Shown: one piece after another, positions 1-5,725 of the stretch
Numbering within the stretch: position 1 is the stretch's first letter
Layout: the number at the start of each line of letters is the position of its first letter
Assembly: GCA_026225015.1 (NCBI GenBank)
Contig: JAMFRY010000306.1
Coordinates: 1-8,485 of the forward strand
Direction: 5' to 3'
Origin: Alphaproteobacteria bacterium
GTDB taxonomy: Bacteria > Pseudomonadota > Alphaproteobacteria > Acetobacterales > Acetobacteraceae
DNA length: 8,485 nt
Made by a program: the position numbers and the translations under genes
Notes under the pieces: generated by a model
Database searches by the model: none
What the model saw: the letters and a program-made list of their open reading frames with translations, nothing else
Told to the model about the DNA's origin: nothing

Positions 1-516
1 ACGGATGTTTCGGTGATCCTCGATCTGATGATCCACGACGTTGATCTGATCCTCTCACTGATCAATGAGCCGATCGACCATGTGGACGCGGTGGGCGCGG
101 CGGTGGCCAGTGCGCATGACGATATCGCCAACGCCCGGATAAAATTCAGCAATGGCGCGGTCGCCACCATTACCGCCAGCCGGATTTCGCTGAAGACCGA
201 GCGCAAGATGCGGATATTCTCGCAAACCGGCTATCTGACGGTAGATTTCTCCGCCCGCAAACTAACGCTGATTGGCCGGAACATCGGGATGAAATTGCCT
301 GGCTTCGAGGAGTTCGGGGTGGAGCATGCAAGCTGGCACGACCATGACGCGCTGGCCGCGGAACACGCCGCGTTTATCGCCTCGATCCTGGATGGCGCGC
401 CGGTGGTGGTGGATGCACAAGCCGGGCGACGGGCTTTGGCTGCAGCCCTGGCGGTAAGCTCGGCTATTGCCGAGGCAAGGGCGCTGGCTGAGGCGAGCGG
501 GCTGGTTGGGGGCTGA
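1..516 (+). CDS. Gfo/Idh/MocA-family oxidoreductase, C-terminal part (5'-truncated by window)
   Basis: The reading frame is already open at base 1 and ends at a TGA at 514-516, giving 171 visible codons; the true start lies upstream. Family members are NAD(P)-dependent sugar or sugar-nucleotide dehydrogenases, usually 320-380 aa. The N-terminal Rossmann fold and the catalytic EKP segment are therefore missing here. What is visible is the alpha/beta C-terminal domain. It opens with the family's conserved M-I-H-D-V-D segment (visible residues 10-15, with the conserved His at 12). A sheet with GAVATITASR follows, and a C-terminal helix rich in Ala that begins around AALAVSSAIAEA. The ITASR...KTERKMRIF stretch resembles the oxidoreductases found beside lipid A (lpx) genes in alphaproteobacteria, where such an enzyme can act on UDP-GlcNAc. 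That is a resemblance from memory and the lpx neighbours are outside the window. The GTG at 13 is not a credible start because homology begins upstream of it. Family assignment is firm; the substrate is unknown. Confidence 0.85.
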   Translation, partial: TDVSVILDLMIHDVDLILSLINEPIDHVDAVGAAVASAHDDIANARIKFSNGAVATITASRISLKTERKMRIFSQTGYLTVDFSARKLTLIGRNIGMKLPGFEEFGVEHASWHDHDALAAEHAAFIASILDGAPVVVDAQAGRRALAAALAVSSAIAEARALAEASGLVGG

Positions 517-523
517 GAGGAAA

Positions 524-539
524 AAGGAAGCGGTTCCTT
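524..539. other. Small hairpin just downstream of the oxidoreductase gene
   Basis: AAGGAA (524-529) and TTCCTT (534-539) form a perfect 6-bp inverted repeat around a GCGG loop, 8 bases after the stop codon. The bases after it (ATTCGG...) are not a T tract, so it is at best a weak terminator or an RNA 3'-end structure. The local text (GGAAGCGGTTCCTT followed by an A-rich stretch) loosely resembles a degenerate intergenic repeat that I recall from acetic acid bacteria. That resemblance cannot be confirmed here. Confidence 0.35.
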
Positions 540-676
540 ATTCGGAAGAAAAACATGTGTGACTACCTGGTTCGTTCGCATCCCACGGGTAATCTCAGTG
601 TCTGTATTAAAACAAGTTGAATCAATAGAATCATTTGTGATTCCATCTTGTTGGCCCGATTCGCAGGAGCAGCCAG

Positions 677-730
677 ATGTGGACTAAGGAAAATCGTGTT
701 GAGTATGACCGCCGGGATTTACGGTATCCG
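677..730 (+). pseudogene. Truncated 5' end of an IS5-type transposase (IS relic)
   Basis: The ATG at 677 has a plausible ribosome site (GGAG at 665-668). It opens a frame reading MWTKENRVEYDRRDLRYP, which matches the start of the very common IS5-type transposases (MWT-[KD]-ENR-x-x-YDR-x-x-LRYPSDLTDEEW...). The similarity stops after RYP (bases 728-730). The expected SDLTDEEW continuation is absent, and the frame ends at a TGA at 809-811 after 44 codons of unrelated sequence. About 18 of roughly 250 codons therefore survive. The sequence just upstream has the look of an IS leader: GAATCA occurs twice (619-624, 628-633), and the second copy forms a perfect inverted repeat with TGATTC (638-643). 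I could not define the terminal inverted repeat or a target duplication, so the left boundary of the relic (somewhere about 600) is a guess. It is non-functional. Confidence 0.65.
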
Positions 731-854
731 GGCGGCTCAAAGCGCAGAAGTCCACCCCGAATTTCCAATATAATGCCAAGCGGCTTAGCGATAGACTATT
801 TGGCCCCCTGATCCTGACATATCGGCGAAGGCCGTTTGCGCGGCGCCTGGCATT

Positions 855-968
855 CACGACTTGACCATCCACCTGCACCTTGTTGAAGAGAAGTCGTGGA
901 CGCCCCGCCTTCGCGGGGCATGACGATGGAACCACCGAGAGCCAGACCTGCTATCTGTTGGTATTAGA
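855..968. repeat. Dispersed palindromic intergenic repeat, copy 1 (composite)
   Basis: Two nested structures are visible. CACGACTT (855-862) pairs with AAGTCGTG (891-898). Immediately after comes a stem GCCCCGC (902-908) / GCGGGGC (913-919) with a CTTC loop. The segment from 907 onward is repeated at 3622 in the same orientation. The first 21 bases (907-927) are identical, and the alignment continues without gaps to about 968, with 48 of 62 positions matching by my hand count. The pattern AAGTCGTGGACGCC...GGGGCATGACG is typical of short palindromic elements scattered between genes in alphaproteobacteria. These probably move or spread as non-coding units. It is not a gene and has no T tract. 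Confidence 0.7.
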
Positions 969-1176
969 GGTAGCCAGACTTTCGCATCATCAGTGGTGAT
1001 CCGTCTCGATCGTCAAGCGTTGCGCATCCGAAAAATTTCCCGCCATTGCCCGGCCTGGCCGGCGCCGTACGGGCTGTGCTTTTCGGTATCGCCGACCCCG
1101 ATGCGGAGCGGGGGCCAAGACGGTGGCCTGGGAGGCCGGCGCAAGGCGCTTGGGCCTGCGGATTTGGGGTTAGTTA
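969..1176. other. Intergenic stretch with no recognisable gene
   Basis: Between the repeat and the ahpC regulatory region I find no supportable coding sequence. Bases 1035-1165 are markedly GC-rich and stay open in several frames. No frame gives a recognisable protein or has a ribosome site, so this may be decayed coding DNA or simply GC-biased spacer. Composition switches sharply to AT-rich at about 1170, where the ahpC promoter region begins. Confidence 0.5.
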
Positions 1177-1191
1177 ATCGAATAATTCGAT
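1177..1191. promoter_or_regulatory. OxyR/LysR-type operator-like palindrome upstream of ahpC
   Basis: ATCGAAT and ATTCGAT (1177-1183, 1185-1191) form a perfect 7+7 palindrome around a single A. It fits the 15-bp LysR-type T-N11-A architecture. It also has the length of one OxyR half-operator (ATAG...CTAT), although the central bases of each arm differ from the enterobacterial consensus. A looser second inverted pair (GATT...AATC, 1196-1210) follows downstream in the same AT-rich block. The position, about 85 bases before the ahpC start, suits an activator site. A possible -35 (TTGATT, 1218-1223) lies downstream, but no good -10 sits at proper spacing. OxyR is the known peroxide regulator of ahpCF in many proteobacteria; its binding here is inference. 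Confidence 0.4.
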
Positions 1192-1276
1192 CAAAGATTA
1201 TCAAAAAATCCATTTCCTTGATTTCTCCGGCTGGGCTACATAGCTCACGTTGCAACACAGCAAAAAGGAGTTACGC

Positions 1277-1840
1277 GTGTCACTTATCAACACCGAAGTA
1301 AAACCGTTTACAGCGCAGGCCTACCATAACGGGAAGTTTGTCACCGTTTCCGAGGCCGATCTGAAAGGCAAATGGTCCGTGGTGTTCTTCTACCCCGCCG
1401 ACTTTACCTTCGTCTGCCCGACCGAGCTTGAGGACCTGGCCGATCATTATGCCGAGTTCCGCAAGCTGGGGGTTGAGATCTATTCGGTCTCCACCGATAC
1501 CCATTTTGCCCACAAGGCCTGGCACGACACCTCGCCGGCGATCAAGAAGATCGAATATGTGCTGGTCGGCGATCCGACGCATGTGATCTCCCGCAATTTC
1601 GAGGTGTTGATCGAAGAAGCCGGCCTGGCCGATCGCGGCACCTTCGTGATCGATCCGGAAGGCAAGGTGCAGATTGTCGAGATCACCGCCGGCGGGATTG
1701 GCCGTGACGCCAAGGAATTGCTGCGTAAGGTCAAGGCCGCCCAGTATGTCGCCGCCCATCCGGGCGAGGTGTGCCCGGCGAAATGGACCGAGGGTGAGAA
1801 GACCCTGACCCCGTCTTTGGACCTGGTTGGCAAAATCTAG
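1277..1840 (+). CDS. ahpC: Alkyl hydroperoxide reductase subunit C (2-Cys peroxiredoxin)
   Basis: AhpC reduces hydrogen peroxide, organic hydroperoxides and peroxynitrite in the cytoplasm and is itself re-reduced by AhpF using NADH. The GTG at 1277 is chosen as the start. It follows AAGGAG (1265-1270) at 6 bases and gives (M)SLINTEVKPF, matching the N-terminus of enterobacterial AhpC. The resulting 187 aa is exactly the usual family length. The in-frame ATG at 1250 would add nine non-homologous residues and swallow the ribosome site. The protein has the thioredoxin fold of typical 2-Cys peroxiredoxins. The peroxidatic Cys47 lies in FYPADFTFVCPTE, the GGIGR motif is present, and the resolving Cys166 is in GEVCPAKW near the C-terminus. 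It heads a two-gene unit with ahpF 124 bases downstream. A palindrome upstream suggests peroxide-responsive control. No truncation or missing catalytic residue is seen. Confidence 0.97.
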   Translation: MSLINTEVKPFTAQAYHNGKFVTVSEADLKGKWSVVFFYPADFTFVCPTELEDLADHYAEFRKLGVEIYSVSTDTHFAHKAWHDTSPAIKKIEYVLVGDPTHVISRNFEVLIEEAGLADRGTFVIDPEGKVQIVEITAGGIGRDAKELLRKVKAAQYVAAHPGEVCPAKWTEGEKTLTPSLDLVGKI

Positions 1841-1856
1841 CGCATTTTCCTTTACT

Positions 1857-1883
1857 CTTCCCGCCGGCGGTGCCGGCGGGAAG
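1857..1883. terminator. Strong GC hairpin between ahpC and ahpF (attenuator or mRNA-stability element)
   Basis: CTTCCCGCCGGC (1857-1868) and GCCGGCGGGAAG (1872-1883) form a perfect 12-bp stem with a 3-base GGT loop, starting 17 bases after the ahpC stop. It is not followed by a run of T (the next bases are AAGTTTGATG), so full Rho-independent termination is unlikely. Its place in a peroxiredoxin-reductase operon suggests partial termination or protection of the upstream ahpC message, which would let AhpC greatly outnumber AhpF. The structure is directly visible; the function is inferred. Confidence 0.6.
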
Positions 1884-1964
1884 AAGTTTGATGATTTGGG
1901 CGCCCTGGGCATCGTGCAAAACCCTGAATAGGCCGCGCAATATTTTGAATAAAATGGAGCCGTT

Positions 1965-3557
1965 ATGTTGGACGATAGCCTGAAAGGCCAATTGAAAACC
2001 TATCTTGCCCGCATTGTCGAGCCGATCGAGCTGGTGGCGAGCCTTGATGCGGGTGAGGCATCGCGAGAGATGCGTGGGTTGCTGGAGGACATTGTGGCGC
2101 AGAGTGACAAGATCGCGCTGCTTCTGGACGGCGCGGATGCCCGGATACCTTCCTTTGAAATCCGCAAGGCGGGGGCGGCGCGCGGCGTGCGGTTCGGCGG
2201 TTTGCCGATGGGGCATGAATTCACCTCGCTGGTGCTGGCTTTGTTGCAGACCGGCGGCCACCCGCCGAAAATCGCGCCGGAGCTGGTGGCGCAAATCAAG
2301 GGGATCACCGGCGAATTCCATTTCGTGACGTATTTCTCCCAATCCTGCCAGAACTGCCCGGATGTGGTGCAGGCGCTGAACCTGCTGGCCATCCTGAACC
2401 CGGGCATTACGCATGTGGCCGTCGATGGCGCCGCCTTCCAAGAGGAAGTGACCGCGGCCAAGGTGCTGGCCGTGCCGACCGTTTTGCTGAATGGCCAGGT
2501 ATTTGGCCAGGGCCGCATGGATATCGAGCAGATCATCTCGAAAATTGATGAAGGCGCGGTCGAGCGTGGAGCACAGAAGCTCTCCGGCAAGGAAGCCTTC
2601 GATGTGCTGGTGGTGGGCGGCGGTCCGGCCGGCGCGGCGGCGGCGGTGTATGCGGCGCGCAAGGGTATCCGCACCGGCGTGCTGACGGAGCGCTTCGGCG
2701 GCCAGGTGCTGGACACCCTGGCGATCGAGAATTTCATTTCCGTGCCGCATACCGAGGGTCCGAAATTCGCCGCGGCGCTGGAGCTGCATACACGCGGCTA
2801 TGGTGTGGACATCATGAAGTCGCAGACCGCCTCGGCCATCATTCCGCCGGCCCGGAAAGGCGGGCTGTACGAGGTGCGGCTGGCGAATGGCGGGTCGGTG
2901 AAGTCGAAATCGCTGGTGCTTTCGCCGGGCGCGCGCTGGCGCACGATGAACGTGCCGGGGGAGGAGGAATACCGCAACAAGGGCGTGGCCTTCTGCCCGC
3001 ATTGCGACGGCCCGTTGTTCAAGGGCAAGCCGGTGGCGGTGGTCGGCGGCGGTAACTCGGGCGTAGAAGCGGCGATCGACCTGGCGGGGCTGGCCAGCCA
3101 TGTCACGCTGATCGAGTTCGACCATCTGCTGCGCGCCGATGCGGTGTTGCAGGCCAAGCTGAACAGCCTGCCGAACGCCACCATCATCCTCTCCGCCAGG
3201 ACCACCGAGGTGCATGGCGATGGCGGGAAGGTGACAGGCCTGTCCTACGAGGACCGCAAGAGCGGCGAGGTGCACCGGCTGGCGCTGGATGGCATCTTCG
3301 TGCAGATCGGGCTGGTGCCGAACACCGAATGGCTGAAAGGCGCGCTGGCGCTTACCCAGCGCGGCGAGATCGAGATCGACGCGCGGGGCGAGACCTCCCT
3401 GGCCGGTGTGTTCGCGGCCGGCGACGCCACCACCGTGCCGTACAAGCAGATCATCATCGCCGCCGGAGACGGGGCGAAGGCCGCGCTCTCGGCTTTTGAT
3501 TATCTGATCCGGCTGGCGCCGGCGGAAACCGTGGAAGCCCAGGCCGCGGCGGCGTAA
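1965..3557 (+). CDS. ahpF: Alkyl hydroperoxide reductase subunit F (NADH:AhpC disulfide reductase)
   Basis: AhpF is the cytoplasmic flavoprotein that passes electrons from NADH through FAD and two redox disulfides to AhpC. The ATG at 1965 has GGAG at 1956-1959 and yields MLDDSLKGQLKTYL, which aligns with the E. coli AhpF start. The protein is 530 aa (E. coli 521), and the extra length is an Ala-rich tail, residues 518-530. Domains in order: the N-terminal double thioredoxin-like domain (about 1-200) with CQNC (Cys128, Cys131); the FAD-binding GGGPAG (218-223) and the ERFGGQ segment; the active-site CPHC (Cys344, Cys347); the NAD(P)H-binding GGGNSG (361-366); and the second FAD motif GVFAAGD (481-487), followed by VPYKQIIIAAGDGAKAALSA. 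All catalytic cysteines are present. It follows ahpC in the same orientation and is probably cotranscribed at a reduced level through the intervening hairpin. A very long open frame on the opposite strand is a codon-bias artefact. Confidence 0.97.
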   Translation: MLDDSLKGQLKTYLARIVEPIELVASLDAGEASREMRGLLEDIVAQSDKIALLLDGADARIPSFEIRKAGAARGVRFGGLPMGHEFTSLVLALLQTGGHPPKIAPELVAQIKGITGEFHFVTYFSQSCQNCPDVVQALNLLAILNPGITHVAVDGAAFQEEVTAAKVLAVPTVLLNGQVFGQGRMDIEQIISKIDEGAVERGAQKLSGKEAFDVLVVGGGPAGAAAAVYAARKGIRTGVLTERFGGQVLDTLAIENFISVPHTEGPKFAAALELHTRGYGVDIMKSQTASAIIPPARKGGLYEVRLANGGSVKSKSLVLSPGARWRTMNVPGEEEYRNKGVAFCPHCDGPLFKGKPVAVVGGGNSGVEAAIDLAGLASHVTLIEFDHLLRADAVLQAKLNSLPNATIILSARTTEVHGDGGKVTGLSYEDRKSGEVHRLALDGIFVQIGLVPNTEWLKGALALTQRGEIEIDARGETSLAGVFAAGDATTVPYKQIIIAAGDGAKAALSAFDYLIRLAPAETVEAQAAAA

Positions 3558-3595
3558 CGATAGCCCGCCTGGCCTATCTGCCCGCCCGGCAATAA

Positions 3596-3683
3596 CGTCA
3601 TGCCCCGCGAAGTGCGCACAGGCCTTCGCGGGGCATGACGATTCAAACGCCGAGAATCAGACCGAGTGTCAGTTGGAATAACA
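3596..3683. repeat. Dispersed palindromic intergenic repeat, copy 2 (with perfect 17-bp hairpin)
   Basis: CGTCATGCCCCGCGAAG (3596-3612) and CTTCGCGGGGCATGACG (3624-3640) are perfect reverse complements around an 11-base loop, 38 bases after the ahpF stop. No T tract follows the stem, although it may still act as a 3' barrier for the ahpCF transcript. From 3622 to about 3683 the sequence aligns without gaps to 907-968. A second imperfect inverted repeat, TTGGAA (3673-3678) with TTCCAA (3695-3700) around a T-rich loop, lies at its right edge and could contribute to termination. Confidence 0.7.
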
Positions 3684-3700
3684 ATTCTTTTTTGTTCCAA

Positions 3701-3921
3701 AACCGCACGGGCTGACGCGCCGCGCAAAGACGCGTCGATTCCGCTAGCTTCATCATCGGATCAGTATGGCGGCGTGCCCAACAAGCCGCCATGCATAAAC
3801 GTTACATAAATCAAAATCATAACGATAGCACTGTCAAAATCCTTAAAAAGGGGTAAACAAGCGATAGGCCGGTGGGAAGCGGCGGTATATCGATGCGAAA
3901 ATTCAGGGCAGGGCGACAGGA
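3701..3921. other. Leader region of the TPS operon
   Basis: No gene is seen here. It contains a perfect 8-bp inverted repeat ATGGCGGC (3766-3773) / GCCGCCAT (3785-3792) with an 11-base loop, and a weaker GACGCG (3714-3719) / CGCGTC (3731-3736) pair. An AT-rich block at about 3794-3860 is the best place for the tpsB promoter. One combination, CTGTCA (3831-3836) and TAAACA (3854-3859) at 17-base spacing, is possible but weak. A purine-rich GGGCAGGG (3906-3913) precedes tpsB. Confidence 0.4.
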
Positions 3922-5667
3922 ATGAACCCAAGGGCGCGGCAATTTCGGCAGAACGGGATCGGTTTCGCCGCCGGAATCGCTTTGCTTGAACTGCTGGCCC
4001 AGCCGGCGCTTGGCCAGAACGCCTCGAGCGCTTTTCCGCAGGCTTCTCCGCTGCAGCATATCGCTCCGCCTGCGCCTGCGTTGCCCAGCGGCTCGGTTCC
4101 CGGCCTGGGCGCCGCCGGGCCGGAAACGGCGGTGCCGAATCTGCCGATCCCGGTACGTTCCGTAATCGTTATCGGGGCAACCGCCTTTCCATCTGCGACA
4201 CTCAATGAATTCACTGCCGGCCTGGCGAATTCGCGGCAGAGTCTGCCGCGGCTGGAGGCGGCAAGGCGGGGCTTGCTCGATCTTTATCGTGGGAATGGTT
4301 ACCTGCTCACAACGGTCTCGATGGAGATCGATGCCGCCGGCAATGTTAATTTCATCGTCACCGAAGGCCGGATCGTGGCAGTGAAGCTGTCGCAGAATAT
4401 CGGCCCGGCCGGCGCGATGGTGCTGACCTTCCTCAACCACCTGACCAAGGAGGCGCCGATCCGCGAGGCGACGCTCGAGCGCTGGCTGCTGCTGGCGCAG
4501 CAAGTGCCGGGCGTCTCCGTGCATGCGGTTTTGCAGGCCGAGGGGGATGATCCCGGCGCGCTCACGCTGGTTGCGGAAGTGAGCAAGCAGACGGTCTCCG
4601 GCCTGCTCACCGCCGATAACCGCGGCTATCAGGGCGCCGGACCGGCGGAAGGGCTGCTGGTGGGGGATGTGAGTTCGCTGACCTCGCTCGGCGATCAGAC
4701 AGAATTCTCGCTTTTCCATACCAGCCACAGCACCGATAATTTCGGGCAGATTTCCGAAAGCTTTTTTGTTGGCGGGTCGGGTTTGCGGCTGAAGCTGTAT
4801 GGCGGCAGCGGACGGGCGTTGCCCGGCGGCGATCTGGGCGCGATCCATTACTTGAGTCAGCTCTGCGTGTTCGGCGGAGCGCTGAGCTATCCGGTGCTGC
4901 TGCGCCGCGCCGAGGCGCTGACCGTGACTGGGCAATTCGATGCGGAACAGAATACCATTTACACCGATGGCACGCTGACCAGTGATGACAGCTTGCGGGT
5001 GCTGCGGGCCTCGGGAAGCTATGCCTGGCAGGATTTGTGGGCAGGCGTCTCGCGCGATGGGCTTGGCCTGACGCAGGTGCAGATTTCGCACGGGCTGACC
5101 GCTTTGGGCGCCTCGTCGGATCGGCGCGCCGCACCGCCGGCGGGACGCGCGGACGAGAAGATCGATTTCTGGCGGATCGACGGCTCGTTGGCGCGGACGC
5201 AGACCTTGTGGCAGCCTTTGCCTGCGAGCACCGTCGCGCTGCGGCTGGAGGCCGGCGGCCAGTACAGCCCCGATATACTGCCTTCCGAGGAAGAATTTTA
5301 TCTCGGCGGCAACCGTTTCACGCGCGGCTATTTTTCGGGCGAGGTGGCGGGGGATAAGGCGGCGTATTTCACGGCCGAGCTGCAATTCAATACCGGCCAT
5401 GATTTCACGGTTTTCAGCCAGGATTTTGACCTTGGCGCGCAATTCTACAGTTTTTACGATTGGGGCGAGACCTGGGAGAATGCGATCACGGACCGCAATT
5501 ACCGGATCGCCTCCTTTGGCGGCGGCCTGCGGCTGGGGCTGACGCGCAACCTGGAATTTGACAGCGAAGTTACCCGGCGGCTGGTCACGCAGCTGCAGCC
5601 GGCGAACACGGGCGTGCGGCCATTATCGGATACGATCTTTTATTGGGGCGTCACTGCCCATTTTTGA
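3922..5667 (+). CDS. TpsB: two-partner secretion outer-membrane transporter (ShlB/FhaC/HecB family)
   Basis: An Omp85-superfamily pore that recognises the TPS domain of its partner adhesin in the periplasm and threads it across the outer membrane. The 581-aa length is normal for the family. The order is: a signal peptide (hydrophobic IGFAAGIALLELLA, likely cleavage after QPALG, about residue 31); a Pro/Ala-rich linker (about 39-78); POTRA1 (about 78-149, starting VRSVIVIGATAFP, with LLDLYRGNGYLL and ending FIVTEGR); POTRA2 (about 150-225); and a 16-strand-type beta barrel to the C-terminus. The L6 hairpin motif is LGGNRFTRGY (461-470), with TRGY in place of the usual VRGY/F. The last residue is Phe, as expected for BAM-assembled barrels. 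The ATG at 3922 gives a sensible signal peptide, with GGGCAGGG 8 bases upstream as the likely ribosome site. The partner tpsA starts 58 bases downstream, so the two form an operon. The cargo-specific name (shlB, fhaC) is not assignable. Confidence 0.93.
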   Translation: MNPRARQFRQNGIGFAAGIALLELLAQPALGQNASSAFPQASPLQHIAPPAPALPSGSVPGLGAAGPETAVPNLPIPVRSVIVIGATAFPSATLNEFTAGLANSRQSLPRLEAARRGLLDLYRGNGYLLTTVSMEIDAAGNVNFIVTEGRIVAVKLSQNIGPAGAMVLTFLNHLTKEAPIREATLERWLLLAQQVPGVSVHAVLQAEGDDPGALTLVAEVSKQTVSGLLTADNRGYQGAGPAEGLLVGDVSSLTSLGDQTEFSLFHTSHSTDNFGQISESFFVGGSGLRLKLYGGSGRALPGGDLGAIHYLSQLCVFGGALSYPVLLRRAEALTVTGQFDAEQNTIYTDGTLTSDDSLRVLRASGSYAWQDLWAGVSRDGLGLTQVQISHGLTALGASSDRRAAPPAGRADEKIDFWRIDGSLARTQTLWQPLPASTVALRLEAGGQYSPDILPSEEEFYLGGNRFTRGYFSGEVAGDKAAYFTAELQFNTGHDFTVFSQDFDLGAQFYSFYDWGETWENAITDRNYRIASFGGGLRLGLTRNLEFDSEVTRRLVTQLQPANTGVRPLSDTIFYWGVTAHF

Positions 5668-5671
5668 AATT

Positions 5672-5687
5672 GGCCGGGGCGCCGGCC
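5672..5687. other. Short GC hairpin in the tpsB-tpsA gap
   Basis: GGCCGG (5672-5677) and CCGGCC (5682-5687) form a 6-bp stem with a GGCG loop, 4 bases after the tpsB stop. No T tract follows, so cotranscription with tpsA is expected. It might modulate mRNA decay or relative expression. The tpsA ribosome site GAGAGG (5715-5720) lies downstream, 5 bases before the ATG. Confidence 0.35.
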
Positions 5688-5725
5688 GCGTGCCGGGACG
5701 CCGGTGCGTAAATCGAGAGGTTGCC

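Noticed and set aside
684..935. 83-codon - strand frame in the first intergenic region
   Set aside because: It spans the dispersed palindromic repeat and the IS relic in the wrong orientation, with no ribosome site or recognisable product.
1037..1170. Faint coding-like GC-rich patch (one frame reads AVRAVLFGIADPDAE)
   Set aside because: It recalls fragments of several enzyme families but needs frameshifts and has no continuous motif, so no identity can be supported.
1250..1276. Upstream ATG as the ahpC start
   Set aside because: It would add nine residues absent from the family and encode through the AAGGAG ribosome site that correctly serves the GTG at 1277.
993..1301. 102-codon + frame overlapping the ahpC leader and start
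   Set aside because: No ribosome site, crosses the AT-rich promoter region and overlaps ahpC in another frame, and the product resembles nothing known to me.
1731..3275. Open frame of 514 codons on the - strand across ahpF
   Set aside because: It is antisense to a gene with complete AhpF motifs. Its composition is His/Arg/Gln/Leu-biased, as expected from GC-rich codon mirroring, and it shows no family resemblance.
3596..3640. 17-bp hairpin as a classical Rho-independent terminator of ahpCF
   Set aside because: No T run follows the stem and half of it is shared with another intergenic site, so it fits a dispersed palindromic repeat better. Some terminator activity is still possible.
3817..5442. 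Open frame of 541 codons on the - strand across tpsB
   Set aside because: Mirror of the TpsB coding strand, low-complexity Arg/Gln/Ala composition, no recognisable domain; the + strand has a signal peptide, POTRA domains and the L6 motif.
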